Shown: in pieces, positions 8,289 through 16,985 of the stretch
How the letters are laid out: every line of letters begins with the position of its first letter
Position numbering within the stretch: the first letter of the stretch is position 1
Assembly: GCF_022809355.1 (NCBI RefSeq)
Contig: NZ_JAKZMM010000045.1
Span: 1 to 33,510 of the forward strand
Length of the DNA stretch: 33,510 nt
Direction of reading: 5' to 3'
From: Parabacteroides faecalis
GTDB taxonomy: Bacteria; Bacteroidota; Bacteroidia; Bacteroidales; Tannerellaceae
Notes under the pieces: generated by a model
Told to the model about the DNA's origin: nothing
Seen by the model: the letters and a program-made list of their open reading frames with translations, nothing else
Database searches by the model: none
Translations under genes and position numbers: made by a program

Positions 8289-8392
8289 GCAATTAAGAAA
8301 AAATAGATGTTGTTGTTTTTTTAACAAAAAAATCTCCATTTGGCTTGTGTGTGTTTCGGGGTTGAACCTACTAACGTATAAAAGCAGATAAT

Positions 8393-9382
8393 ATGGAAGC
8401 ATACGAATCAATTAAAAAGTTATTCCAACTATATGTTGGGAAGCGTTTTTCCAAAGAAGGGAAAGCCCTGTTTGGAAAATGGTTGCGTGCGGAACAAGAT
8501 CAGGAGATTAAAGAACATCTGTTGCGGCAACATTGGGAAACAGTAACGGGTGAGATATCAGCAGATACGTGGGAAGATTGGAATCGGTTGCGATCTCAGC
8601 TGGGTACATCTTTCCACCGGAAAAAGCAAATCCAGCTGATGTGGTTGAAATATGCTGCTGTGGTGACTTTGTTTTTGGTTTCTGTGGGTGGAACCTATTG
8701 GATAACGGAGCAACATACGTTACGCCAGTCGGTTGAAATGGCTGAATTGTTTGTTCCTTATGGCGAGACCCGTGAAATTCAGTTACCGGATAGTTCCCGT
8801 GTGTGGGTGAATGCCGGATCAACCATGCTGTATCCGAAGGATTTTCGGAAGATGGATTCCCGTACAATCTATCTGACGGGTGAAGCTTCTTTTCAGGTTT
8901 ATAAAAACAAGAAGAAACCGTTTATCGTCAAGACTTCCGGTGTGGATGTCCAAGCTTTGGGAACTGTTTTTACTGTAAAATCGTATGCGGGTGAAGATTA
9001 TACGACTACCACGTTGGAAGAAGGTAGTGTGAAAGTCAGTCTGAAGGATGGAACGACGCAGTCGTATGTACTGAAGCCCAGTGAGCAATTGGTGTATTCG
9101 CATCGAGATCATAGCGTGCAACGAAATCGGGTAGATCTGTCTTTGTATAAGATGACACGCGAAGGCTATCTGATTTTCGAGGATGTTCCTTTCTGGCAAC
9201 TCGTTTCGACGCTGGAAAAGAAATACGGAGTTACGTTCCAATACAATGTAACCCGTTATGGGAACGATTTGTATCATGTGAAGTTTGCCCCGGATGAAAC
9301 GATTGAGGATGTCATGGAAATCCTGCATCAGCTGATGGGCATACAGTATGCAATTAAAGAAAATAATATCATTGTCAAATAA
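8393..9382 (+). CDS. FecR-type anti-sigma factor
   Basis: 329 residues. N-terminal cytoplasmic part of about 85 residues binding the sigma factor, one membrane segment at about 87-104 (YAAVVTLFLVSVGGTYW), then the periplasmic FecR domain (about 120-220, with VPYGETREIQLPDSSRVWVNAGS and FIVKTSGVDVQALGTVF, both hallmark phrases) and a C-terminal STN-interacting domain (about 255-329, FEDVPFWQLVSTLEKKYGV). It would hold the sigma factor inactive until the N-terminal signalling domain of SusC reports ligand. It lies directly upstream of the transporter genes. The stop is followed by a second in-frame stop. Confidence 0.93.
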   Translation: MEAYESIKKLFQLYVGKRFSKEGKALFGKWLRAEQDQEIKEHLLRQHWETVTGEISADTWEDWNRLRSQLGTSFHRKKQIQLMWLKYAAVVTLFLVSVGGTYWITEQHTLRQSVEMAELFVPYGETREIQLPDSSRVWVNAGSTMLYPKDFRKMDSRTIYLTGEASFQVYKNKKKPFIVKTSGVDVQALGTVFTVKSYAGEDYTTTTLEEGSVKVSLKDGTTQSYVLKPSEQLVYSHRDHSVQRNRVDLSLYKMTREGYLIFEDVPFWQLVSTLEKKYGVTFQYNVTRYGNDLYHVKFAPDETIEDVMEILHQLMGIQYAIKENNIIVK

Positions 9383-9387
9383 TAAAA

Positions 9388-9507
9388 AAGGAGGATATCA
9401 TGAAAAAAAGAAAAACCGGAAAGAATAGCGGCCAACTTCCCTTTCCGGTATTTGAAACCCTAGTCTTTTGCGTTCAACAGAACAGGAGAAATCAATCAAA
9501 TTTCTAA
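9388..9507 (+). CDS. 35-codon leader ORF with a strong ribosome binding site
   Basis: AAGGAGG at 9388-9394 lies five bases before an ATG at 9400; the reading frame runs to a stop at 9505-9507 (CDS 9400-9507). The peptide begins MKKRKTGKNSGQ and is basic at first and Asn/Gln-rich at the end, with no clear family. It sits between the anti-sigma stop and the probable SusC start at 9522, in a different frame. Such a strong Shine-Dalgarno is rare in Bacteroides, which makes translation plausible. It could be a leader peptide coupling translation into susC or the remnant start of susC after an indel. Confidence 0.4.
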   Translation, partial: KEDIMKKRKTGKNSGQLPFPVFETLVFCVQQNRRNQSNF

Positions 9508-9521
9508 TACTAAAATTTCAA

Positions 9522-12500
9522 ATGTACAAATTTATGAATTTATCAAATCTAATGCCAGGAGAGAGTAGAAAAAAAATATCCCGGCTGCTGTGTGTGACAG
9601 CATTATCAACATGTAGCGTATTCGCTTACGCGCAACAACAACAAGTCAAACTGACCGGAAGTAATCTTCCGTTGAAAAGCGTCTTCAAACAAATCGAAAA
9701 GCAAACGGATCTTTCCATCGACTACAGATCGCAGGATGTCGATGATTCTCGTATTGTGAAACAGATGCCGAAGGCAACCACCGTGCAACAAGCCATGAAT
9801 CAACTGCTGGCTGGTACAGATTGTGTAGTGACTTTCAGTAACGGACACATCATCATCAAGAAACAAGCATCTAATACTACTAACCAGCAATCCAAACTGG
9901 TAAAAGGAACCATTGTAGATGCTACCGGCATGCCGGTAATCGGCGCCAATGTGATGGTAAAGGGAACTACCAATGGAACCATTACTGATATGGACGGTAA
10001 TTTCTCGTTGGAAGCAGATAATAATGCCATCCTTGTTGTATCTTACATTGGATTTGCCAATCAGGAAATAAAAGTAGGTAATCAGACAAATTTGGCTATT
10101 ACCATGAAAGAAGATGCGGAAGCTTTAGATGAATTGGTGGTTGTGGGGTATGGAACACAGAAGAAAGTGAATTTGACGGGGGCGGTAGCCTCTATTTCTT
10201 CTGAAGAAATACAAAGTCGTCCTATTACAAATGTTACTCAAGCTTTACAAGGAATTACTCCGGGTTTAAATATTACGGCGTCGGATACTTATGGAGGGGA
10301 AGTTGGGAGTCCAATGGATATGAATATCCGAGGAGTTGGCTCTTTGACTGAAGGATCAGGAAAACCTTATGTATTAGTCGATGGAGTTCCTATGGATTTA
10401 TCATTAGTGAATCCTAATGATATAGAAAATATATCTGTATTAAAGGATGCTGCGTCTGCAGCTATTTATGGTGCTAGGGCAGCTTATGGTGTGATTTTAG
10501 TAACTACAAAGTCTGGATCAAAAGGAGAAAAATTTCAAATTTCGTACAATGCGAATTTTGGTTGGAAAACACCTACGATGCTTCAGAAAACATCTAATGC
10601 TTTAGATTATGCTAATGCTGTTAATGAGTCGTGTAGGAATTCAGGAATCTCTCCATTGTATTCTGATGAAGTTGTCGAGTTGATTAAACAAAATATAGCT
10701 TCAGGAGGAACAATGGCGGGTATTTTACCAGATCCTACTAGCCCCAATAAATTTGGTGAGTACGATCAGACTTATGCCAATACTGATTGGACAAAAGTAT
10801 ATTATAAAGATTGGGCTTTTCAAAATAGCCATGATATATCTATTTCTGGTGCTACTGATAAATCCAATTATTATGCTGGTTTAGGTTACACATCACAGGA
10901 TGGACAATTAAATTTCTTTGACGAGAATTATAAACGATATAATGTTACGGTTAATAATAGTACTCAATTAACAAAATGGTTAAAGTTTAAACTGAATTCA
11001 AAATTTGCATATAGTAAGAAAAATGTACCAGTTGGTTATGGTGGTACAGATAGAACTGTGAATTATCATATGATGGCACGTGCGTATCCTACGTTGCCAG
11101 TATATAATCCTAATGGAGATTTTACAGAATCTTGTAACGTAGCGCAAATTTTGTCTGAAGGAGGATCTGAAAAAGAGTCAACTACAACTGTTTATATTAC
11201 TCCAAGTTTTGAAATAAATGTGTTGGATGATTTAAAAATTAATGGCGATTTTACTTATAACTACGTAGGTTCTGATAGAGATACTCATTTTGCCAAAGTT
11301 AATGTAGGTAATGTAGATGGGACAACAACACACTTACATCATGCCAATAACTTTAATAAAATAGAAGAAGAACAGTCTTCGGTGACGTACACAACTGGTA
11401 ATATATATGCTAGTTATGCAAAAGATTTTAATAAACATCATATTGATGCATTAGTTGGTGGACAGATAGAATATAATAGTACAAAGAATTTAATTGGTTC
11501 TAAACGAGATTTGATAACGGATGAAGTCCCTTCTATTGGTACGGCAACGGGTTTGACAGACTTAAGAGATGAAATGTCAGAATGGTCCACTTTAGGAAGT
11601 TTTATTCGATTAAATTATTCATTTGATGATCGTTATATGCTTTCTTTTAATGGCCGATATGATGGATCATCTCGATTTAGATCTGGAAAGCAATGGGGAT
11701 TTTTCCCCTCTTTCTCAGGTGCATATAATATGCATAGAGAAAAATTTTGGGAACCTATATCACCTTATGTTAATACGTTTAAACTACGAGCTTCGTATGG
11801 TACTTTAGGAAATCAGGAAGTTCCTAATTACTTGTTTTATGAAACAATTCCAGTGAAAACGAATCTGTCTTATATTATTAATGGTGCAAGACCTATTTAT
11901 ACGCAAACTCCAGATTTAGTAAGTTGGAATTTAACATGGGAAGAATCTCGAACATTGAATGTTGGAGGTGATATTTCATTTTTGGATAATCGTTTGTCTG
12001 GAAGTTTTGATTGGTATACGCGTGAAACTGTTAATATGTTTGGACCCGCAGAAGCCCTTCCTGCTGTGTTAGGGAAAGATGCTCCAAAAATGAATAATGC
12101 TTCGTTGAGGACAACAGGTATTGAATTAAGTTTAACATGGAAACAACATGTAAATGATGATTTCAGTTATTCAATAACAGGTACTCTATCGGATAATCAG
12201 ACTGAAGTAACAAAATATAATAACCCAACTAAAATTATCTCAAGTAGTACTTATTATGAGGGACAAAAATTAGGAGATATATGGGGATATGTGACAGAAG
12301 GATTCTTTACTAGTCCTGAAGATGTTAAAAACTCACCGGATCAATCTGCAATTTATGCAACATGGAATCCTGGAGATATGAAATATAAGGATTTGAATGG
12401 TGACAACAAAATCGACTGGGGAGACAATACTGCTGTAAATCCTGGAGATAAAAAAGTAATAGGAAATGACACACCTCGTTTCTTATATGGTCTGTCTTTT

Positions 12501-12968
12501 TCTGGTATATATAAAGATTTTGATTTTAATCTATTTTTCCAAGGTGTTGGAAAGCGTGATGTCTTTATTGGTTCAATGACTTATTTTGGTTTTCAAGGAA
12601 GTAAGTTTTTTACTACGGTTCATGATCATAATTTGGATTATTGGAGAGAGGATAATCAAGATGCATTCTTTGCTCGTCCTTATGCTACAAGTGAAGTGGA
12701 TAAAAATCAACAAGTTCAATCTCGTTTTATCCAAAATGGCGCTTATTTGCGATTAAAGAATTTGCAAATAGGTTATACACTTCCTAAGCATTTGTTACAG
12801 AATACCGGAATTGATAGGTTGCGCTTTTATTTTAGCGGAGAGAATTTATTAACCTTTACAAAATTAATGGATGGAATCGATCCTGAAGCCACTGGTGGTA
12901 ATTATGGTGATGGTAAATCGTATCCTATGTCTTTAGTTTGTTCATTTGGTGTAAATGTTTCATTTTGA
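9522..12968 (+). CDS. SusC/RagA-type TonB-dependent outer-membrane transporter with STN domain
   Basis: The frame is open from a TTG at 9468, but ATG 9522 or 9534 puts the start close before the signal peptide (basic run, then LLCVTALSTCSVFAYAQ), so I use 9522, giving about 1148 residues. Domains in order: STN secretin/TonB short N-terminal domain (about 40-112), CarboxypepD_reg-like beta-sandwich (about 125-200), TonB-box-like ELVVVGYGTQKK (about 208), plug (about 225-335) with VLVDGVP and YGARAAYGVILVTTKSG, then a 22-strand barrel ending in SFGVNVSF. It would import glycan fragments using TonB energy, with SusD as lid, and signal through its STN domain to the FecR protein. Codon use changes from GC-richer to strongly AT-rich at about 10.1 kb, inside the gene. 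Confidence 0.95.
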   Translation: MYKFMNLSNLMPGESRKKISRLLCVTALSTCSVFAYAQQQQVKLTGSNLPLKSVFKQIEKQTDLSIDYRSQDVDDSRIVKQMPKATTVQQAMNQLLAGTDCVVTFSNGHIIIKKQASNTTNQQSKLVKGTIVDATGMPVIGANVMVKGTTNGTITDMDGNFSLEADNNAILVVSYIGFANQEIKVGNQTNLAITMKEDAEALDELVVVGYGTQKKVNLTGAVASISSEEIQSRPITNVTQALQGITPGLNITASDTYGGEVGSPMDMNIRGVGSLTEGSGKPYVLVDGVPMDLSLVNPNDIENISVLKDAASAAIYGARAAYGVILVTTKSGSKGEKFQISYNANFGWKTPTMLQKTSNALDYANAVNESCRNSGISPLYSDEVVELIKQNIASGGTMAGILPDPTSPNKFGEYDQTYANTDWTKVYYKDWAFQNSHDISISGATDKSNYYAGLGYTSQDGQLNFFDENYKRYNVTVNNSTQLTKWLKFKLNSKFAYSKKNVPVGYGGTDRTVNYHMMARAYPTLPVYNPNGDFTESCNVAQILSEGGSEKESTTTVYITPSFEINVLDDLKINGDFTYNYVGSDRDTHFAKVNVGNVDGTTTHLHHANNFNKIEEEQSSVTYTTGNIYASYAKDFNKHHIDALVGGQIEYNSTKNLIGSKRDLITDEVPSIGTATGLTDLRDEMSEWSTLGSFIRLNYSFDDRYMLSFNGRYDGSSRFRSGKQWGFFPSFSGAYNMHREKFWEPISPYVNTFKLRASYGTLGNQEVPNYLFYETIPVKTNLSYIINGARPIYTQTPDLVSWNLTWEESRTLNVGGDISFLDNRLSGSFDWYTRETVNMFGPAEALPAVLGKDAPKMNNASLRTTGIELSLTWKQHVNDDFSYSITGTLSDNQTEVTKYNNPTKIISSSTYYEGQKLGDIWGYVTEGFFTSPEDVKNSPDQSAIYATWNPGDMKYKDLNGDNKIDWGDNTAVNPGDKKVIGNDTPRFLYGLSFSGIYKDFDFNLFFQGVGKRDVFIGSMTYFGFQGSKFFTTVHDHNLDYWREDNQDAFFARPYATSEVDKNQQVQSRFIQNGAYLRLKNLQIGYTLPKHLLQNTGIDRLRFYFSGENLLTFTKLMDGIDPEATGGNYGDGKSYPMSLVCSFGVNVSF

Positions 12969-12982
12969 TAAGATTTAAAAGT

Positions 12983-14695
12983 ATGAAAAATAAAATAAGT
13001 ATTTGTTTAATAGGAATAGCAACATTCTGTGTGAGTTGTGATTCTTTTTTGGAAAGAGAACCTTTAGATAAAATTAGTAGTGAAGTTTATTTTAAAACTT
13101 CAAAAGATCTAGAATTATATGTTAATCAATTTTATACTGCTTTCCCTGGCTATGGTGGATATGATGCTGGTCCTTTTTGGACAGATAAAAATAGTGATAA
13201 TTTAATTCCAGAAACATATGATTCGCGTTTAGCAGGTTATACGACAATTCCTGGTAATGCTAGCGATGCTGGATGGAATTGGGGGGATATTCGTTCCGTT
13301 AATTATATGTTAGCTAATTTGGGACATATAGAAGGATCGATGGAAGAAGCACAACCTTTTATAGGGGAAGCTTACTTTTTCAGATCCTATTTCTACTATT
13401 CTCTTTTGACAAAATTTGGAGATTTACCTTGGGTAAATAAACCGTATAATACAGATTCAGAAGAATTGTATAATCCACGTGTGCCGCGAAATGTAATTGT
13501 TGATTCTATGTTGGTTGATTTGGATCGAGCGATAGAATATATTCCTTTAAAAAAGGATGTAGAGGAAGGGCGTTTGTCTAAAGAAGCCGCATTACTTTTT
13601 AAATCAAGGGTTGCTTTATTTGAAGCCTCTTGGGAGAAATACCATAATGGGACTCGTTTTGGTGTTGAGAATCCAGATTTTGATAAGTATTATCGTATTG
13701 CGGCTGATGCAGCTTTACAAATTATGAAAGAAAATGCATTTTCTTTATATACGACAGGAGATCCAAAAACATCTTATTATCAATTGTTTAATAAGGTAAG
13801 TTTTGCTGATAATCCAGAAGTGATATTAGCTCGGACCTATTCTGTTGCTTTGGGACTTACACATCGTGCACAGAATTATCTCCTATATAGAGGTTCTCAA
13901 CTTGGTCTCAGTAAAGATTTGGTAGACGATTATCTTTGTGTAGATGGAAAACCAACAGCTGCACATTTGGATTTTTCAGACAAGGATCTTCTTTCTATTG
14001 TAAAAAATCGTGATCCTAGGTTGGCTCAAACCATGTGGATTCCTGGAGATCTTCGTATTGGAACAGGTGATGAGTTAGTTTATTTTGAAAAACCGTTCAT
14101 TGATATGACTGGTGCTTATAAATGTATTACAGGTTTCCAATTAAAAAAGGGCTCAGATCCTTATACTGTTGATACGGAAAATGCAGAAACTGGTGCTATA
14201 GCATTCCGTTATGCTGAAGCATTATTGAATTATGCTGAAGCCAAAGCAGAATTAGGAGAATTAACACAAGAAGATGTAGATAAGACGATAAATCTACTTA
14301 GACAACGTGTAGGTATGGCTGATTTAAAGATAGATGCAATTGTAAAAGATCCTAATTGGCAATTTCCTGAAATATCTCCTTTATTGAATGAAATTAGAAG
14401 AGAACGTAGAGTGGAATTGGCCTGTGAGGGGTATCGTCTGGATGATTTATTACGTTGGCGAGCTCATGAATTATTTATGAATAAACGACCTAGGGGGGTT
14501 TATTTCAACCAATCTGATTTTCCGGAAATGGTTCCGAATAAAGATATTTTATTGGATGAGGAAGGTTATGTTGATCCATATAAACAGTCTTTACCCAATG
14601 GTTATCAATTTAATCCAGAGAGGGATTATTTATTACCATTACCAACATCAGAATTGGTTCTTAATTCTAATTTGAAACAAAATCCTGGGTGGTAA
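12983..14695 (+). CDS. SusD/RagB-type surface glycan-binding lipoprotein
   Basis: The start at 12983 (MKNKISICLIG) is preferred over an upstream ATG at 12938 that overlaps the SusC gene; it gives a lipoprotein signal with Cys19 (FCVSC) and a gap of 14 bases after susC. 570 residues. N-terminal SusD-like domain with DSFLEREPLDKISSEVYF, TPR-like helices (for example AYFFRSYFYYSLL and AFRYAEALLNYAEAKAEL) and the C-terminal RagB region with RRERRVELACEGYRLDDLLRW and PLPTSELVLNSNLKQNPGW, all standard for the family. The protein caps the SusC barrel and binds glycan at the surface. The gene shares the AT-rich codon use of the 3' part of susC. Confidence 0.95.
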   Translation: MKNKISICLIGIATFCVSCDSFLEREPLDKISSEVYFKTSKDLELYVNQFYTAFPGYGGYDAGPFWTDKNSDNLIPETYDSRLAGYTTIPGNASDAGWNWGDIRSVNYMLANLGHIEGSMEEAQPFIGEAYFFRSYFYYSLLTKFGDLPWVNKPYNTDSEELYNPRVPRNVIVDSMLVDLDRAIEYIPLKKDVEEGRLSKEAALLFKSRVALFEASWEKYHNGTRFGVENPDFDKYYRIAADAALQIMKENAFSLYTTGDPKTSYYQLFNKVSFADNPEVILARTYSVALGLTHRAQNYLLYRGSQLGLSKDLVDDYLCVDGKPTAAHLDFSDKDLLSIVKNRDPRLAQTMWIPGDLRIGTGDELVYFEKPFIDMTGAYKCITGFQLKKGSDPYTVDTENAETGAIAFRYAEALLNYAEAKAELGELTQEDVDKTINLLRQRVGMADLKIDAIVKDPNWQFPEISPLLNEIRRERRVELACEGYRLDDLLRWRAHELFMNKRPRGVYFNQSDFPEMVPNKDILLDEEGYVDPYKQSLPNGYQFNPERDYLLPLPTSELVLNSNLKQNPGW

Positions 14696-14708
14696 AATTG
14701 TAAATCAT

Positions 14709-14740
14709 ATAGAGGCTATAGTTTTAACTATAGTCTCTAT
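14709..14740 (+). terminator. 15-bp near-perfect hairpin between susD and the GH3 gene
   Basis: Arms 14709-14723 and 14726-14740 pair over 15 bases with one G-T wobble and a two-base loop. The right arm is followed by GAATTG and not by a T-run, so it is not a classic intrinsic terminator. It may act as an mRNA-stabilizing or attenuating hairpin that keeps susCD transcript levels above those of the downstream enzyme genes. Confidence 0.55.
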
Positions 14741-14750
14741 GAATTGATAT

Positions 14751-16967
14751 ATGAATATGAAAAGATTTTTTTTGTTACTTATTTTAGTTTTTAATGTTTA
14801 TTTATTTCAGGCACAAGATTCCAAATATCCATTCCAAAATCCATCATTGCCAGTAGAAGAACGTGTTGAAGACCTGATTTCACGTTTGACATTGTCAGAG
14901 AAAGTACAAATGATGAAACATCAGTCTCCGGCTATTGAACGTTTAGGAGTGCCAGCTTATGATTGGTGGAACGAAGCATTACATGGAGTGGCCAGGACAC
15001 AAGAGAAAATGACGGTATTTCCTCAGGCTATAGGATTGGCAGCTACGTTTGATGTAGAGGGATTACAAAAAACGGCTGATATGATTTCTTCAGAAGGGAG
15101 AGCTTTATTTAATGAGGACATTAAAACAAATAAAACGGGAAGCCGTTACAGAGGATTGACTTATTGGACTCCCAATGTGAATATATTCCGTGATCCGCGT
15201 TGGGGGCGGGGGCAAGAGACGTATGGAGAAGATCCTTATCTTACTTCGCAAATGGGTATGGCTATGGTTCGTGGACTTGAGGGAAACGATCCAAAATATT
15301 TGAAATCTGTAGCTTGTGCCAAACATTATGCAGTTCATAGCGGACCAGAGCATAATCGACATTCTTTTAATGCCCAAGTAGATGCATACGATTTGTGGGA
15401 TACGTATTTGCCTGCATTTCAAGCATTGGTGACAGAGGCTAACGTACATGGTGTGATGTGTGCCTATAATCGTTTGGATGGTCAGCCTTGTTGTGGACAT
15501 AATGAATTGTTGCATGATATCCTTCGCAATCAATGGGGATTTAAGGGCTATGTAACATCAGACTGCTGGGCCTTGAGAGATTTTGCTCATAATCATAAAA
15601 CCCATGCGAACGATATTGAGGCTGTAAGTGATGCGGTGTTGAAGGGAACTGACTTGGAATGTGGAGATTTGTACCAATTGCTGGAACAAGGTGTTAACCA
15701 GGGAATTATATCTGAACGTTCAATTAATGTTTCTTTGAAGCGGTTGTTGACGATTTTATTTAAAATTGGACTATTTGACCCGGAAAGTGATCATCCATAT
15801 ATGTCAATAAACAGAACTGTCATAGAATGTCCCGAACATAAACAACAAGCCTATGAGATGGCTTGTAAATCGATGGTTTTGTTAGAAAACAAGAATCATA
15901 TATTACCCTTGAATCCCAACAAATTGAAACGTATTGCAGTTATTGGACCGAATGCAAATAATGAACAGACATTGTTAGGGAATTACAATGGTGTGCCTAG
16001 TGAAATCATCACACCTGTGGAAAGCTTAAAGAAACGTTTGGCTGGTAAAGCAGAAATAGATTACATGCAAGGAGTAGATTTTGTTCGTCCTTTAAAAGAG
16101 GCCCCATCATTTCAAGAAGTAGCATCCAGAGCCAAAAAGGCGGATGTTATTCTATTTGTATCGGGTATCAATGCCAATTATGAAGGGGAAGGGAGTGATG
16201 TTGGTGCAGACGGTTATGTCGGTTTTGCCAGTGGTGATCGTACAACATTACAACTTCCTCCTGTTCAAATCGAATTGATGAAAGAATTGAAGAAGACAGG
16301 TAGACCATTGATCCTTGTCAATATGTCAGGGTCTGTAATGAGTTTTGATTGGGAAGGTCGGAATGCGGATGCGATCTTGCAATGCTGGTATGGAGGCCAA
16401 TCGGCTGGCGATGCCATTATTGATATCCTTTTTGGAGAATATAATCCTTCAGGTCGTATGCCGCTGACGACGTATATGAACGATGAGGATTTACCTCCAT
16501 TCGAGGATTATTCGATGCAGAATCGTACTTATCGTTATTTCAAAGGAGATGTAAGATATCCGTTCGGGTATGGACTTAGCTATACGACCTTCTCTTTCTC
16601 AGAATGTTCGGTTGATACAACATTGAGTACGGGGAAAAAAATCCTTTATAGAGTGAATGTGACAAACACAGGGAAACGGGCCGGAGATGAAGTTGTTCAA
16701 TTGTATGTATCCCACCAAGCAAATAAAAATAAACGCCAGCCCATCTGTGCCTTAAAAGGATTTAAACGAGTCTCTTTACAACCTGGTGAAACAAAAGAAG
16801 TAATGTTTGAATTATCTCCCAAAGAATTGGCTTTAGTCAATCAGCAAGGTGAACTGTTACAACAAGCTGGCCATGTGGATGTCTATATTGGTGGTGGACA
16901 ACCTTATAAATCTGAAGGTGTTTTTTATCCATTGACTGTGACAGGGGATGTTTATAAAGTATATTAA
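14751..16967 (+). CDS. Glycoside hydrolase family 3 enzyme (beta-xylosidase/glucosidase type)
   Basis: 738 residues with a signal peptide ending near YLFQAQ. Domain order is TIM barrel (about 35-340) with NVNIFRDPRWGRGQETYGEDP, CAKHYAVHSGPE and the SDCWAL motif holding the probable nucleophile Asp271, then alpha/beta sandwich (about 370-590) with NYEGEGSD as probable acid/base region, then a fibronectin type III-like C-terminal domain (about 625-725). The barrel phrases resemble the GH3 group that includes plant-type beta-xylosidases and arabinofuranosidases, so xylose removal is a fair guess, with beta-glucosidase as the alternative. Probably periplasmic. It follows susD after the hairpin and is 18 bases before the next gene. 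Confidence 0.9.
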   Translation: MNMKRFFLLLILVFNVYLFQAQDSKYPFQNPSLPVEERVEDLISRLTLSEKVQMMKHQSPAIERLGVPAYDWWNEALHGVARTQEKMTVFPQAIGLAATFDVEGLQKTADMISSEGRALFNEDIKTNKTGSRYRGLTYWTPNVNIFRDPRWGRGQETYGEDPYLTSQMGMAMVRGLEGNDPKYLKSVACAKHYAVHSGPEHNRHSFNAQVDAYDLWDTYLPAFQALVTEANVHGVMCAYNRLDGQPCCGHNELLHDILRNQWGFKGYVTSDCWALRDFAHNHKTHANDIEAVSDAVLKGTDLECGDLYQLLEQGVNQGIISERSINVSLKRLLTILFKIGLFDPESDHPYMSINRTVIECPEHKQQAYEMACKSMVLLENKNHILPLNPNKLKRIAVIGPNANNEQTLLGNYNGVPSEIITPVESLKKRLAGKAEIDYMQGVDFVRPLKEAPSFQEVASRAKKADVILFVSGINANYEGEGSDVGADGYVGFASGDRTTLQLPPVQIELMKELKKTGRPLILVNMSGSVMSFDWEGRNADAILQCWYGGQSAGDAIIDILFGEYNPSGRMPLTTYMNDEDLPPFEDYSMQNRTYRYFKGDVRYPFGYGLSYTTFSFSECSVDTTLSTGKKILYRVNVTNTGKRAGDEVVQLYVSHQANKNKRQPICALKGFKRVSLQPGETKEVMFELSPKELALVNQQGELLQQAGHVDVYIGGGQPYKSEGVFYPLTVTGDVYKVY

Positions 16968-16985
16968 TGTTTCAATTAGAGGTAA

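Noticed and set aside
8819-9328. Minus-strand open frame of 169 codons over the FecR gene
   Set aside because: Antisense to a clear FecR domain; no start context or family pattern.
9468-9521. TTG start for SusC at 9468
   Set aside because: It would put a 50-residue extension before the signal peptide core; the ATG at 9522 or 9534 fits the family better.
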